This document shows positions 33,040 to 44,500 of a stretch of DNA of 64,000 nucleotides, one piece after another. How positions within the stretch are numbered: the stretch's first letter is position 1; each line of letters begins with the position of its first letter. The DNA is taken from positions 25,728,211 to 25,792,210 of the forward strand of contig NC_090765.1 in assembly GCF_036898095.1 (NCBI RefSeq). Direction: 5' to 3'. A model generated the notes under the pieces. That model did no database searches. It was given only the letters and a program-made list of their open reading frames with translations, and was not told the DNA's origin. The translations under genes and the position numbers were made by a program. The stretch comes from Palaemon carinicauda. Taxonomy: Eukaryota > Arthropoda > Malacostraca > Decapoda > Palaemonidae.

Positions 33040-36000
33040 GATTGCCCTCCCTAGCAAGAGCAACTACCTCGGACGCCCCCCCCCCTTTCCACCTCTCCTC
33101 CCTCTGAATGGTTTAGAGCCCTTCTGGTCCTTGGCAGGAAAGGGCCACTGTGACCCATTATTGGAGGATCCTGCTGTCTTCCTGGTCGAGGGATTCGCTG
33201 GTTGGCACTAATTCCTAAGGGATTGAGGAGCCCTCCCATAGGTCCTGAAAGTCATGGCCCTATGGAGCAGAGAATCCTTGTTGGAGGATTTTCTCCACCT
33301 ATCAGCTACCCGCTCTATTTCTGGGTCGAAGAGAGATGATCCCTCAAGTGTTGAGTTCCTAAGGCGTGTTACTTTGACTTTAGGCACATGCCTGTGGAAT
33401 CTTCCAATCATGGTTTCCCTCCTCTTTAAGAATTACATTTGGCCGCAGGTTGACTACCTGGCGGGAAAGGAATTCCAGAGATCGGTTACCCAACAAAAGG
33501 AGAGACTCCAAGGACCACCTTATAGATTCCTTGGATAAATTCTCAGATCTAACAATGTGGCCCAATGATCCCAGACAAAGGTTAAGCTCCAAAGCAGCCT
33601 GCATGGCGTACTTCGCGCCCTTTTCAATGTTGATGAGTTCAGTTGCCGAGAGAGAAGCTATTAATCTGGAGACTACCCTAGTAAGAGATTTTAGAGAGGG
33701 GTCCAGGCGCAAGGCTGGAAAGGGATCGTTAACGATCTCGTAGAACTTTCTTTGTAAGACTAAAAGAAGTGGAAGAAGCTTTGATGAAGAGCCTGCCCGT
33801 AGAGAGCTAGAGGTGCCTGCTATCTGTGAGATAGCTTTCTCTTTGTGGCCGCTGTCAGTCCCTTCGACTAGGGCAAGACTGCACTGATATTAGGAGATCC
33901 CTGGGTACCAAACAAGTGGTCCAGAACCATTTTCTTGCCATCTTGAGGGGTAGAACCGGGATCCAACAGCTTATTAATAGTGCGCATGCATGCAAGGACC
34001 TGTCAGAAAGCATGTTCTGACTCTCTGCACTCGTTTTCAGAGCGGAACTTAGGACTTGCTGCTCTTGAGAGGTAATCGTCCGAGTCCAAAAACTCGTCTA
34101 CCCACAAGCCCATACCCACAGGAACCTGGGATAAGGTAAAGTCGTCAACTGGGGTAGGTTCTTGGGAAGGTCCTGCCCCAGGGATCCTCGAGTTACCTCC
34201 TGCCTGAGGGCTTCCCTTGGTTTTGAGCTTTTGGAAACTGTCTTAGAGTCCTTTAGTTCCCTACAGGGAAGAAAGTGCTCTTCTAGAATGGAAGCTCTAG
34301 GGGGGAGCTTGTGGTTCCATTGGAGAGTGAGTCTCGGAAGTTGAAGGTTCCTCGTCTCCTGATGGTCTGGAGATGGGGCGAAGTTCCGGGGAACTATTTC
34401 CATAGGTTACGGTCTGAAAGGTCGAAATGAGATCTCACAAGGAGAGCCTATATCCCTGCTCAGACGTGGCTGAAGACAGTCCGGGTGTGTAGGAGTGTTA
34501 CATGGTATCTTCCTCTTGTGTTTAGCCATCATCCTATTGCCAGAGCAGATAAGAGAGAGAAAAAGCTGGCTAAAATCCTGAACTACAATAGGTTCGTTCC
34601 TGTCTTCTCCTCTAGGTCTGGGAGAAGGGGAAAGACGAGACAGAGGATTGTCGGCAAGTCGAACCTGTGAAGTCTTCCTTCTGGGGTCAGACGGGCCTGC
34701 GGAGTTGGAAGAGAAGGAGACTGACCTCTCTAATGGAACCCTAGAGGTAGTTGATCGGATTTGGTGTTGTTGCGGCTTAAGCGGGGCTGGGGAGACCACG
34801 GCCGCCCAAGGACTTCTGCAGGGCAGATACCAGTGTCGTATCAAGGAGGAAGTTCACCTACAGTTGTCATATCTGGGGTGTCTTTCGAGTGAACTGAAGG
34901 AGGGGAACGCTTCTTAGCCGGGTAAAGTCTCGAAACCTGAAAAGGTGGGGCTTGGTTAGACATCGAGGCATAGGAAGATCTTCCTTCATTGTCTTTCGGG
35001 AACATTCAGGAAAAATCATGACACCCGCAAACCTATTGGAAGGCTCAACAAAACCTTCTGGGAAGGGAATGGGTTGACTGCTGGAATGTACACTTGCCGA
35101 GGTATGTTCCTGAGGCTTGAGGCTCGTGACCAACCGTGAAAGGGGGAAGAAACTCGTGAAGGGCGATTCACACATGAAAGGGCATGATTTGCAAGCAGAT
35201 GGACAGGTTTCATGAGTGATTGACGGTGAGCAAGGAGGACGGTGCCTTGGAGACCTTTGTTGAGGTGAAGAATTGTAATCGCTTTCTGTGAGGAGGTTAA
35301 GAAAGCCTCTGAAGGAGTGAAGCACATCATCTTGGCAAGCAGCGAGAAGAGGAGCGTCGCGTAGATGAACCCTTAGTAAGGAGTAAACTAGGAGGAGAAC
35401 ATGTATTTGGAGAGCGTCAGGTGAGAGATCGTTGTCCGTGCGTAGATCGTCTAGGAGAATGAGCAGGGAGACATCGCCGGATTGGGGAGTGTTGCGTCGA
35501 ACACGAGTGTCAAGATCCTGAAGAACGTCAAGAACGCGAGCGTACTTGTCGAACTCAGGGTGGAGTATGTCGTCCTTGTGAGGAAGGCCTTCATCATCGT
35601 AAGGTAGATTATCTCGTTTGCAAATGGGAGCGTTTCACTCATGAAGAGAAGCGTCAAGCTCATGAATGTGAGCGGCAAACAGATGGAGAACGGGCTGCGA
35701 GCTAACGATCACTTGTAGATAGACGATCCATGGCAGGTAAGTGTTGAACACATGGGGTAGAGCATTGCCTGTGGAGAGAGAAAATAATTTGTGAATCGTT
35801 AACAGACCACGAGGTCTGAAGATGGCGAGAAGACTCATCGTCGGCAGGAGGCCGTGAGATGAGCAAGAAGGAGCGATAACAGCGAGACAGCGTGGAAGGC
35901 TTAGGAGAGGGCAAGAGTTAGCCATTGCAAAAAGCTTACGTATCAGCTACCAGCGCAGGAGAAGAATTTCTCCGTGCACCATGCTGTAGAGGATGAAGCA

Positions 36001-36490
36001 AAGCTTCTTTGGAAGGGGGTTAGGTCACTCCCGGGGACAGCCATGCCTGCAGTACATCTAAAAGCGAAAATGGTTCACCGGTGGCCGAAGGTGAAGGTGC
36101 TCCTCTAGAGGAAGCAACAACCACCCTGGTACCCCGAGGTTGCCAAGGAGTTAATTGGTCTGTATTCCTACTTGATCACTCCCCAGAGGAGGACAGGAGA
36201 GGAGCAGCTTCAGAAAGAGGACTAGGAGAGCAGGAAGATGAATTCCGAGGTCTTTTAGCCCATGAGGACCCCAGGGTAGGAAGATCTCTCTTAAACTACT
36301 ACTTCCTACGACACCCAAACTTCTCCCACTGGGAGGCATGCTACTCCCTACACTCGTCACAGGACAAACTCTGCTCGCAGAGACGCCCCCTGCAAGTCGG
36401 GAACAGAGAATGAGGGTCAGTGTCTATCGATGACATGAAGGTGCCGCAGGAACGTCCTTCAAGACCAGGGCAGGTCTGCATGGGAGCATT
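33040..36490 (-). pseudogene. B3 ORF1 (gag-like) with Cys-rich N-terminus
   Basis: Large gag-like ORF1 in pieces. N-terminus at about 36480: MQTCPGLEGRSCGTFMSS, then a C-x4-C-x5-C-x2-C motif near 36370 (CRGRLC, then CDEC). The middle is Ser/Arg-rich (35925-34400). The C-terminal half has helical blocks such as SLKSLTRVVSRLIASLSATE (33712-33380) and FDPEIERVADRWRKSSNK (33411-33208), which have counterparts in B4 (FNVEDIEAVAKRWKKVNQ). Probably the nucleocapsid-like structural protein; the role is inferred from position. Confidence 0.75.
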
Positions 36491-36590
36491 AAAAGATCAG
36501 TTACACCAATAAAAGAAAAAGAATTCAGCGTAAGCGATAGTCTAATGGCCAAGCCTTACGGAGGAGAGAGCGGACACATTCAATCTCTCC

Positions 36591-36799
36591 AAGCCAAAAT
36601 AAAAAAAGTGACGTAATTCACCAAAGTGCAAGTAAATATTGGTGGCTGGCTGGGTAACCCTCAGCCACCCCCTACCGTCCCCACTATAGCGTTCGGGTAG
36701 GGTTGCCACTTCGCATTTAAAGTCTTAATGGCTAACCTTGCAGCATTGCTGAAGGATAATCCATATAAATAGCTACAGGATTGTTAGTGCAGGAACAAA
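36591..36799. repeat. B3 right terminal repeat
   Basis: Resembles the complement of the B2 left terminal repeat, with the TTAATGGCT...GCAGCATTGC..AAGGATAAT and ATAAATAGCTACAGG blocks, ending GGAACAAA. Confidence 0.7.
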
Positions 36800-37632
36800 G
36801 ATAATTTAGCTAAACCCTAATCTATCTTAGCAATTCCCTAACTGTTATTAATGAATTAAGAGCCCAACACTTACAAAAATGAAACTGGACTTCTCTCAAA
36901 TAGTGTTAGATAAATAAAGGAAAAGAAAAATAACACTTCTAAAATAACCTTAAAAGGTACCATTTGGTTTTCCTTGAGCTCAATCCTCATTTTCAAAATA
37001 TAATCACTTCAAGACCTACCTGAAGTTCATTTCTATTCATTCTTTGCAATGGAAGGTATGTTGCTTTAAATATTATAAAATAATACAAATTTAAGAAAGA
37101 TAGAGCAGCATTTTTCCTTGCAAATGATATCAACTTCAATGACCTTAGCTGTCAAGACGTCAAAGAATTTTAGATTAAAACTGGCTGATGGTACCGAGAG
37201 TACTGTAAGAACAAAATCCTCCCCAATAATCATTTTAGCAGGTAAGTCGGGCAGAAGGGAACCCCATCCCTAGTAACCAGCCCACCCTTGGAATCCATGG
37301 AGATAGTTTCAAGAGAGGCCTGGCCATGATATATCAATATTTCAATAAGCCCAAACTTTGTTGGGTGGTTGATGAGACCACCACAGCTCTCATTATTAGT
37401 CTGATAAAACTTTGCTCTTAGAAAAGGTATCCCTTCTAGATGATCAAGACATTGAAAAAAGGAAGAGGTTGGAATATAGGAACCATATACACATCATACT
37501 GACTTTGCATCGGTGTCTGGAATATTTTAGACCATAAAATTGGTTTAAATTATGAGTAATAGGTGTGGTGCAACAAATAAATTTTTGGTCCAACTCATCT
37601 TCAAGTGTGCAAATGTACTATGCTGTACTCAC
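36800..37632. other. Intron sequence, nothing recognised
   Basis: AT-rich host intron between B3 and the CWF19L1 exon at 37633-37734. Confidence 0.6.
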
Positions 37633-37734
37633 CTAAATAGATAATATTTTCTGCAAGTTCACAGCCTTTCATGTCTGAAAAGTATTCCCTAGTATGATGG
37701 TTATGAGGGCCAAGAATGTAGGTTGGCAGAGGAG
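37633..37734 (-). CDS. CWF19L1: CWF19L1 exon: metallophosphoesterase-like domain
   Basis: Internal coding exon, 102 bp. The acceptor is TTTGTTTCAG before 37734 and the donor is TTTAG/GTGAGT after 37633. Two leading bases complete an alanine codon begun in the exon at 58159, and one trailing base begins the glycine completed at 26127. The product reads PLPTYILGPHNHHTREYF then SDMKGCELAENIIYLG, matching the CWF19L1 run AP--TY-LG-N--------D--GCELAENI-YLG. The upstream intron is about 20.4 kb and the downstream one about 11.5 kb, both filled by DIRS copies. Confidence 0.95.
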
Positions 37735-38198
37735 CTGAAACAAAAAACAAATATTATGAACTTTGGATTAAGACGTAATATTAGAGATTCAAATTATCCA
37801 CAAATGATAAATACAAAGTTTCTTTCATATTCTTTAATACAAAATTCATATTTTACTTATGCCTTATTATTAAGGCACTACTCTGTTCCATTAAAACAAT
37901 ATTACAGTATTTTGGAGTTGCTTCAAACTCCTATTAGTTTCTTCTCGACAGATTTTTTATCTAAAAACCACTTATTTTTATATTCTTTATATGAATCATT
38001 TTATCAATGTATGTTTATGACTTTTAAAGGTAACTATTTTTCATACGGAAGTTTTATTTTTTCTAAAAGTGTAAGCACAGATTATAGGATATAACATTCC
38101 CTATCTTTTCACGTTTGAATGACAAGTTTTTTTTGTAGAGATTGATTGAATATAGACTTTGATATGTGTATATATGACAAATCTGAAAGTACAGTAAC
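37735..38198. other. Intron sequence, nothing recognised
   Basis: AT-rich host intron between the exon and B4. The 123-codon plus-strand frame at 37723-38094 overlaps the exon on the opposite strand, has extreme AT-driven composition and is rejected as a gene. Confidence 0.6.
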
Positions 38199-38849
38199 AT
38201 GACAAATTTGAAATAATTTGTACAGCTCTCTATGTAGGAGTATTACTTTGGCGCAAGATGAAAACCAGTCGTCAAAAGCTTTAGCGAGGTGTAACTACCA
38301 GCACTAGAAAACATCCATCACTTGTTCCAGTACTAAATACAAACCTTACGCTCTTAGTGTAAGAGAATTACCCTAAAGCCAACTGGCTGGAGACTGTCCT
38401 GGGGTGACCGTCAGTGAAACGCACGAGCTGTTTAAAGGGCACCCTTACACCTCGTAATCCTAAAAGATGACGGCCTGGCCAATTGGTACTTGTATAGAAT
38501 TTAGCTATGCGACTTGACCAGGTAAGTGTAAAATTGGAGCGAGGTCCCTCACTTAACCTAGACATTGCCCGGCTCTACCCCGCTTGGAGAACAGGGACAT
38601 AACAAATATATAAATATATACAGTACCTGGTTGCACAAAGAGTATGGTATCCAACTGTAGTCAAAGGAGGTTTGCAGAGTTCTTCAGATGTTGAGTCCTA
38701 AGAGAGGGGAGAATGAAATAGGAAGTGGACAGTCACTCACACATTCATTCTACTTACTCGTGGCTAACATCTGCCCTCAACTGACTGCAACTTGTCCTAA
38801 AATGGAGCTGGGGCGTTAAATGACCACATTTTGTGCAGCCACTACAGGA

Positions 38850-39700
38850 CCTAAGGTAATGTCTTGCAGGTAGTGGGCAGTGAACGTAATTTGTTATTTC
38901 CATATGTCCGCTTGTAACACCTGCATAACAGAGAAATTCTTCTTAAATGCCAGGGATGTACTGATACCTCTGATGACATGGGCACAGGGATGACGACTGA
39001 AATGAAAGTGGTTTTGTTGAATGGCTCTCTCAATCACCTGCCTGATCCAGGAAGACATTGAGTTCTTTGTGATCTTCCTTTTATATTTCCCTGTGCTTAT
39101 GAAGTGCATTTTGATATGTGGGCAGGCTCTCCAGTTCTTTTCAAATATTTCCTCAGCGCCCTTACAGGGCAGAGTAACAGCTGATTAGAATCATCTGTTA
39201 CAGACTGGAGACTATTAATCTGGAAAGACCAGAATCTAGGATCCGCTACAGCCGGATTTTGAGTCAACTACAAACTCGGGGACGAAAGTCACTTGCCTCC
39301 ATCCCCTTGAATGGGCGATGTCGTAGGACAGATCATGGAGATCACCAATTCTCTTCGCAGAAACCAGGGCTAGAAGGAAGACAGTCTACAGGATCAAGTC
39401 TCAATTTGAGGCTTCTACGTTCCAAGGAGTTCAGACTTCTGACCGAGGGCGCTCAAAGTTGAGTATAAGAAGAAACAATTCCGTCAAGGAGGAAATATTA
39501 ACTTTATTCAGTTTGAAAACGAGGCTCAAGTCCGAGCGATAGCCTTTCAACCCCGACACAGAACAAAAGTTTTTCCTACCAGAGATAAAAAGGCACTCCA
39601 CTATTATTGGAATGGTGGTACTGAGGAGTGATACCTTGTCCATGACACCAATCACAAAAGACAGACCATTTTGCCTGATATACTGAGGCAGATAAGTCCT
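38850..39700 (-). pseudogene. B4 tyrosine recombinase, frameshifted but with catalytic boxes
   Basis: The H-x-x-R box reads CAHVIRGISTSLAF (histidine and arginine kept, frame 39033-38851/39109-38894), followed by NFSVMQVLQADIWK. The tyrosine box TAHYLQDIT lies near 38870 in another frame. The N-terminal block reads GLKGYRSDLSLVFKLNKVNI near 39560. The arginine-box region near 39350 is degraded. Better preserved than B1-B3, but still interrupted. Confidence 0.8.
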
Positions 39701-40640
39701 AGAGGTATCCTGCTATTCCCTTTGCAACTGGTCTCGAAAAGCCCTTCTTCGGGAGCAGTTGCTGGTTAACCTCCAGGCATAAAAATGAAGTGATGAGATC
39801 ACTTGATAGAACCTCTTCATGTATGGTTGTCTGAGTATATCGGGAAGTGTGGGGAGCTCTCTCGGGGCCTCTGTGAGCAGATGTAGAAGGTCGGGAAACC
39901 ATATTGCATGCTGCCACAGCAGAGCTATTAGGGTAATCGAAAGACCTTGAGATGCCCTGACGTTATGCTACTCCTTACTAGGAAAAGGGGGGAACTCATA
40001 AACGTCCATCCTGTCCCACAGATGTTGGAATCCCATCTTGCCATACTGCCTGGGGATCTGGTACTGGAGAGCAGTACATGAGAGGTTTCCGGTTGAGGGA
40101 TATAGCAAACAGGTTGATTGTCGGCAAATACTACAGTCAAAACTTTGTTGTCTATTTGTTGTTTCAAGGACCATTCGGAGTCTACTATCTTAGTCTACCA
40201 GCTCAGATTGTCCGCCAGCATGTTGTTCTTGCATGGAATAAACCAGGCTACATGGACTACTGAATTATTTTCCGCCCACCTTATGATTTCTACAGCTAGC
40301 AGGCATAGCTGCAGTCAAAAGTTACCTTTTTGTTTGTTTATGTGCGACACCATCGTAGTGTGTCACTCACCAGCATTACAGTGTCCCAAAATGAGCTGAT
40401 GAAGTGCTTGAGGGCAAGAAAAGCTGCCCTCATTTCCAGGAGGTTTATGTGGAACTGATGCTCAGATTCAGACCATTGTATGTATACTGTGAGGTGCAAC
40501 AGATGAGCCCCCACCCCTTTTCTTTAAGCATCTGTGAAGAGCAACAAATCAGGGGGAGGAGAGAGAAGGTCTATGCCCCTGAGGAGATTGGTGTCTGATT
40601 CCCATTGCCTCAGGTCTCTCTTTTACTCTTGACCTACTGA
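39700..40640 (-). pseudogene. B4 RNase H and connector
   Basis: Broken pieces in the expected place: connector near 40160-39930 (TVVFADNQPVCYIPQP in one frame, WDRMDVYEFPPFPSKE in another) and RNase H near 40640-40260. Motifs are recognisable only by comparison with B1 and B5. Confidence 0.65.
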
Positions 40641-41515
40641 CAACGGAGTGTTAAGTGGGTCCTTGTGGTGAGACCAAAAGGTCTTCAGCTGCCACTGTAG
40701 AGATCGGATGCAGAAATTCCCATTGTAGACTAACTTCTCTAGAGATGTTAAGTGTCCCACCAGCCTTTGCCACTGATGTGCTGGCAATTTGTCCCCCAAG
40801 AGATATATTCAATTTAATCCACTGTCTCTATTCGTTCCTTGGAGGGAAAGATCTTTCCTAGTTTGGTCCCGATTCCCATTCCTAAATATACCGAGTCTTG
40901 AGATGGTTGCCGGTGTGACATCTAGTAATTTATCATGATCTCCAGATCTTGGCAAAAAGCAAGAAGTCTGTCTCTATGGAGGAGAAGGGACTCCCTCGAG
41001 TCTACGAGAATCAGCCAATCGTCTAAGTGTCGCAGTTCTTGTGTGTCCAAGTGGACACTAGAGTTAAAAGCCTCATGAACACCTGTTGTGTTGTGGACAG
41101 GCCGAAATACAGCACCTTGAACCGATATAATTTTCCTCCTATCTTAAGTACTTCCTTGAGTATGGATGGATGGGGATCTGGAAGTACGCATCCTTGAGAT
41201 CTAACAAGATCATGAATTCAGTCCTGAGGTCTGACAGTCTCCATCTCAAGTGCAGTCTGATGTATAGACTTGTTCAAGATCAAGAGGTTGATGACTGGTC
41301 TCCAGCCTCCAGACACCTTTTCTACAAGAAATAAGCAACTGTAGAAGCCTGGGGACTCTTCCAAGACCTCTTGTAGAGTCCTTTTCTAATATAGCCATGG
41401 TCTGGATTTCAGCCTGAAGTGCCTGTTCCTTTGCGGATCCCCTCGAATATGACTCTGACATTGTTGGATGGAGGAACAAAGGAGGATGAAAGTTCGTGAA
41501 TACAGAAACCGACAA
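40640..41515 (-). pseudogene. B4 reverse transcriptase, frameshifted
   Basis: Minus-strand RT. Motif A DLKDAYFQIPIHPYSRKYLR is present near 41195 with its aspartate. YRFKVLYFGLSTTQQVFMRL follows after a frameshift, then a C-box reading TLDDWLILVDSRES near 41020 where YLDD is usual. RT N-terminal sequence extends to 41515. Stops and shifts interrupt it. Confidence 0.82.
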
Positions 41516-41589
41516 AGGCTCGTCTCTGTGGAAAATCTACCTCTGCAATCTACTCTTCAGGCATCGCCCTACTGGTGAAATGGATAGGG

Positions 41590-42930
41590 GAATGCCTCCC
41601 CTAGTGAGAATGAATTCGTCTGTTCCTCCTACCTCCACTGCCCCTAGGTCGAAAGGGCTGCTTGGTGGCTTTCGCTTGCACTGCCTGCTTCGTCTTGGAG
41701 GATTTCTTTTTCGGTCCCTGAGTTTCCCCCAGAAAGGATCTCTGCAGTGGAGGTACCACTGAGTGGGAGAGTGAGGTGATAGCCCTATAGAAAAGCAAGT
41801 CTTGATTCACCTTCTTCCATCTCTTCGCTACCGCTTCAATATCTTCTACGTTGAACACTGACGGACCATCTAACAGGGTATTACGGAGACTCATCGCTTC
41901 CCTCTTGGGCACCTGCCTCTGGAATTTTAAGACCACCGCATCAGTGTCTCAAAATCCAGTTGACCCACTGGTTAACAACATTTTTGGCCAGGAATTCAAG
42001 AGTGATAGCCCCCAAGAAGAGAAAGGCTAACAGAACTTCCGTCCTCTGAGGGATGGTGAGATTCATGTTCTTAATGAGGTAACCTACCATACCCAACCAG
42101 AAATCCAGCCATGAAACAGACTGCAAAGAACATCTTGAAACCCTTTCAATGTTGGTGGCATCTCCTACAAAGAAATAAACTGGCATAGTTGCCAGTTTGG
42201 CCAAAGAGGAGTTTTGGGTCAAAGCCAAGATTCTCGGGTCTAGTGGTAGAGTTGATGGATCGTCCTGTACCATTTTGTAACATTTCTTCTACAGAACATA
42301 TGGAGAAAGAAGTAAGCGAGAAGAGTCTACTGATCGGAAAGATTGTGACGTTCCTACCACTTGTCCTTAGGCCCTCTTCTTTGCTGCCTTGACCCCCTTC
42401 GATCAAGGCAAAGCTAACTTAGTTTTGGTGGGTCTTGGCGTATCACAGAAGAGGTCCAGCACCGTGTCTTTTCTTTCCACTCGGTCCTGAACTGGCTCCC
42501 TTAGATTGTTGACCCTCCTTATACAAGAAAGGACTAGCAGAAAGAGGCGATCATCATCCTTCTGCTCCAAGGGGGAGATCTTGCAGCTGTCGGATGCTGG
42601 CAATGCTCCATTGGAATGTTCAAAGATGTCATTAAAAGGTTCTTCCTCCTCCGAGGTAGCACCCATAGCAGCCCAGGGAGAGTTAAGGTTGTCATCAGAG
42701 TTCCTTTTGGCAGAGGACTGAGCCCTCAGAGGAAGCCAACTATGTTCTGATCTTACAGAGGCAGTAATGTTCCCCTCAAATTGACGTTCATCCATAGAAC
42801 ACCAATTCTCAGGGAGCGACTTGTAGTCCTTCCGTTCCTTTGAGCGATGTTGAAGCTCTCCCCTTCTTCTTCCGCTCCTTGAGTTTTGCACCTTCAGAGG
42901 GAGAGCATGAGGAACCTCTGCACCTTGGTA
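41590..42930 (-). pseudogene. B4 ORF1 C-terminal half
   Basis: The frame 41936-41601 reads LKFQRQVPKREAMSLRNTLL, VEDIEAVAKRWKKVNQ and a basic tail RPRGSGGRRNRRIHSH. The frame 42273-41941 reads an alpha-helical block (VSRCSLQSVSWLDFWLGMVG). The frame 42951-42403 holds acidic and Ser-rich sequence. Homologous to B3 33040-34000. The basic C-terminus fits nucleic-acid binding. Confidence 0.72.
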
Positions 42931-43039
42931 GAGACACCACGACACCAACAACAGAAGACCTTCCCCTTTGCCTGGTAGAATGCTGCTGATGATTTCAGCA
43001 GGTATCCAGACATCCTGTTCGCAACTTGTTACAAAAATT

Positions 43040-43735
43040 CTCTCTGATTGAGGAGATGCTGGATAGTCTCCAGGCGTGAAGTTGTAGCGAAGCTACGGCT
43101 TTGTGGAAGATGTTGGCATGTGGTTGTCTGAGTAGATCATGTCGTGGAGAGAGTTTTCTTGGAGACTTCGTCAGGAGTTGCAGAAGGTCCGAAAACCATT
43201 CCACTTAATACCATAGCAGAGCTAAGAGTCATTGAGAGGTTGACCGAGGTTTTGGCCTTGTTGAGAACCCTCCTCATCAGACAGAATGGGGGAAAGGTGT
43301 AGACGTCAATATTGTCCCACCGTTGTTGGAATGCATCTTGCCAGAGAGCCTTGGGTTCTGGGTCTGGGGAGCAGTACAACAGGAGCTTGAAGTTCAGGGC
43401 CGTTGTGAAGAGATCCACAGTCAGAGAACCCCACAAAGCCAGGACTTTGTTGGCTACTATATGATCCAAAGACCACTCAGTACTCACTATCCAAGATGCT
43501 CTGCTCAGGTTGTTGGCGAGCACATCCTCTGGCCTGGAATGAAGCGTGCCGATAGTGGTATCAAGTGAATCTCGGCCCATCTCAGTATCTCTACTGCTAG
43601 ATGGGATAGGGGCTGCGAAAAAGTACATCCTTGTTTGTTGATGTAAGCCATTTCTGCAGTGTCGTCGCTCATAACCACTACTAGTGGCCCGCCAGGAGCT
43701 TGCGACCGTTCTCAGCCTCATTATCCTGTCGCCTA
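43040..43735 (-). pseudogene. B5 RNase H and connector
   Basis: The frame 43721-43137 reads PIPSSSRDTEMGRDSLDTTI, then IVSTEWSLDHIVANKVLALW, GSLTVDLFTTALNFKL and DAFQQRWDNIDVYTFPPF. The connector is unbroken; the RNase H catalytic centre is shifted out of frame upstream. Confidence 0.82.
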
Positions 43736-44500
43736 TAGGAAGGCTTTGTGGAGATTGGTGTCTATTATCATGCCTAGGTATACCAGTCTTTGCATGGGAA
43801 GCAGGGAGGACTTCTCAAGGTTTACCATGATCCCCAGGTCTTGGCAAAGCCTCAGAAGTTTGTCTCGGCATTGAAGAAGGGTTTGCACCGAGTCTACTAG
43901 GATTAGCCAGTCGTCCAGATAATGGAAGAGACGGATGCCAATCCTGTGTGCCCAAAATGACACTAGGGCGAACACTCTGGTGAAGACTTAGGGTGCTATG
44001 GAAAGACAGAGGCACAGTACCTTAAACTGGTATTTCCTGTTATCTGACTGAATCCTAAGTACTTCCTTGAAGACAGATGGATTGGGATCTGGAAGTACAC
44101 ACCCTTTAGGTACAGCGTGCACATGAAGTCCTTACCGCTTGTCTGACCATGCTGAACGGAGTTTGTCTGACAAAATCATTCAGAGATTAAAGGTCGATGA
44201 CTGGTCTCCAGCCTCCAGACACCTTTTTCACAAGAGTCGACTGAAAAAGCCTGGAGACTCGTCAAGGACCTCCTAGAGAGCGCCCTTCTTCAACATAGTC
44301 TGGACTTCTGTCCGGAGGGCTAGCCCCTTTGCTGATCCCATCGCAAAGGAGTCTATCAACACTGAATTCCTGATGAGGGGAGGGAGAGATGACATGAACG
44401 GGATGCGATACCCTAAACGAATCACGGAGACTGTCCAGGGTTTGGCCCTGAGTTGCTTCCACCTGTACCAGCAACTTTGCAGGCATCCCCCAACTGGTGG
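43733..44500 (-). pseudogene. B5 reverse transcriptase fragment
   Basis: The frame 43975-43733 is the best-kept RT stretch in the window: MFALVSFWAHRIGIRLF, YLDDWLILVDSVQTLL, then LGIMVNLEKSSLLPMQ and VYLGMIIDTNLHKAF. These are the RT catalytic YxDD box and the following motifs D and E. The part upstream (44000-44500) is frameshifted around motif A. Confidence 0.88.

Larger units (their letters stand above)
30141..36799 (-). mobile_element. DIRS-type retrotransposon B3 (3' end missing)
   Basis: The longest family B copy. ORF1 (33040-36490), RT (32264-33030), RNase H/connector (31210-32120) and recombinase (30320-31210) are all recognisable in element order. The right (5') terminus is present up to about 36799 (CAGGAACAAA). 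The left end, ICR and terminal repeat are missing: B3 begins at 30141, at the block that in B1 and B2 lies about 640-720 bp inside the element. Confidence 0.85.
38199..42930 (-). mobile_element. DIRS-type retrotransposon B4 (5'-truncated in ORF1)
   Basis: The left end begins ATGACAAATTTG at 38199, with a divergent ICR near 38300-38350 (ACTTGTTCCAG...AATACAAACC). Recombinase (38850-39700), RNase H/connector (39700-40640), RT (40640-41515) and the C-terminal half of ORF1 (41590-42930) follow. At about 42930 the sequence switches inside one short window to the N-terminal recombinase region of another element (B5), so the 5' half of B4 is missing. Confidence 0.85.

Noticed and set aside
33051..33239. 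Glycine/proline-rich minus-strand frame as a separate small gene
   Set aside because: It is part of the B3 ORF1 C-terminal region, comparable to the basic tail of B4 ORF1 near 41610.
37723..38094. 123-codon plus-strand frame
   Set aside because: It overlaps a real CWF19L1 exon on the other strand, and composition is driven by AT-rich intron sequence.
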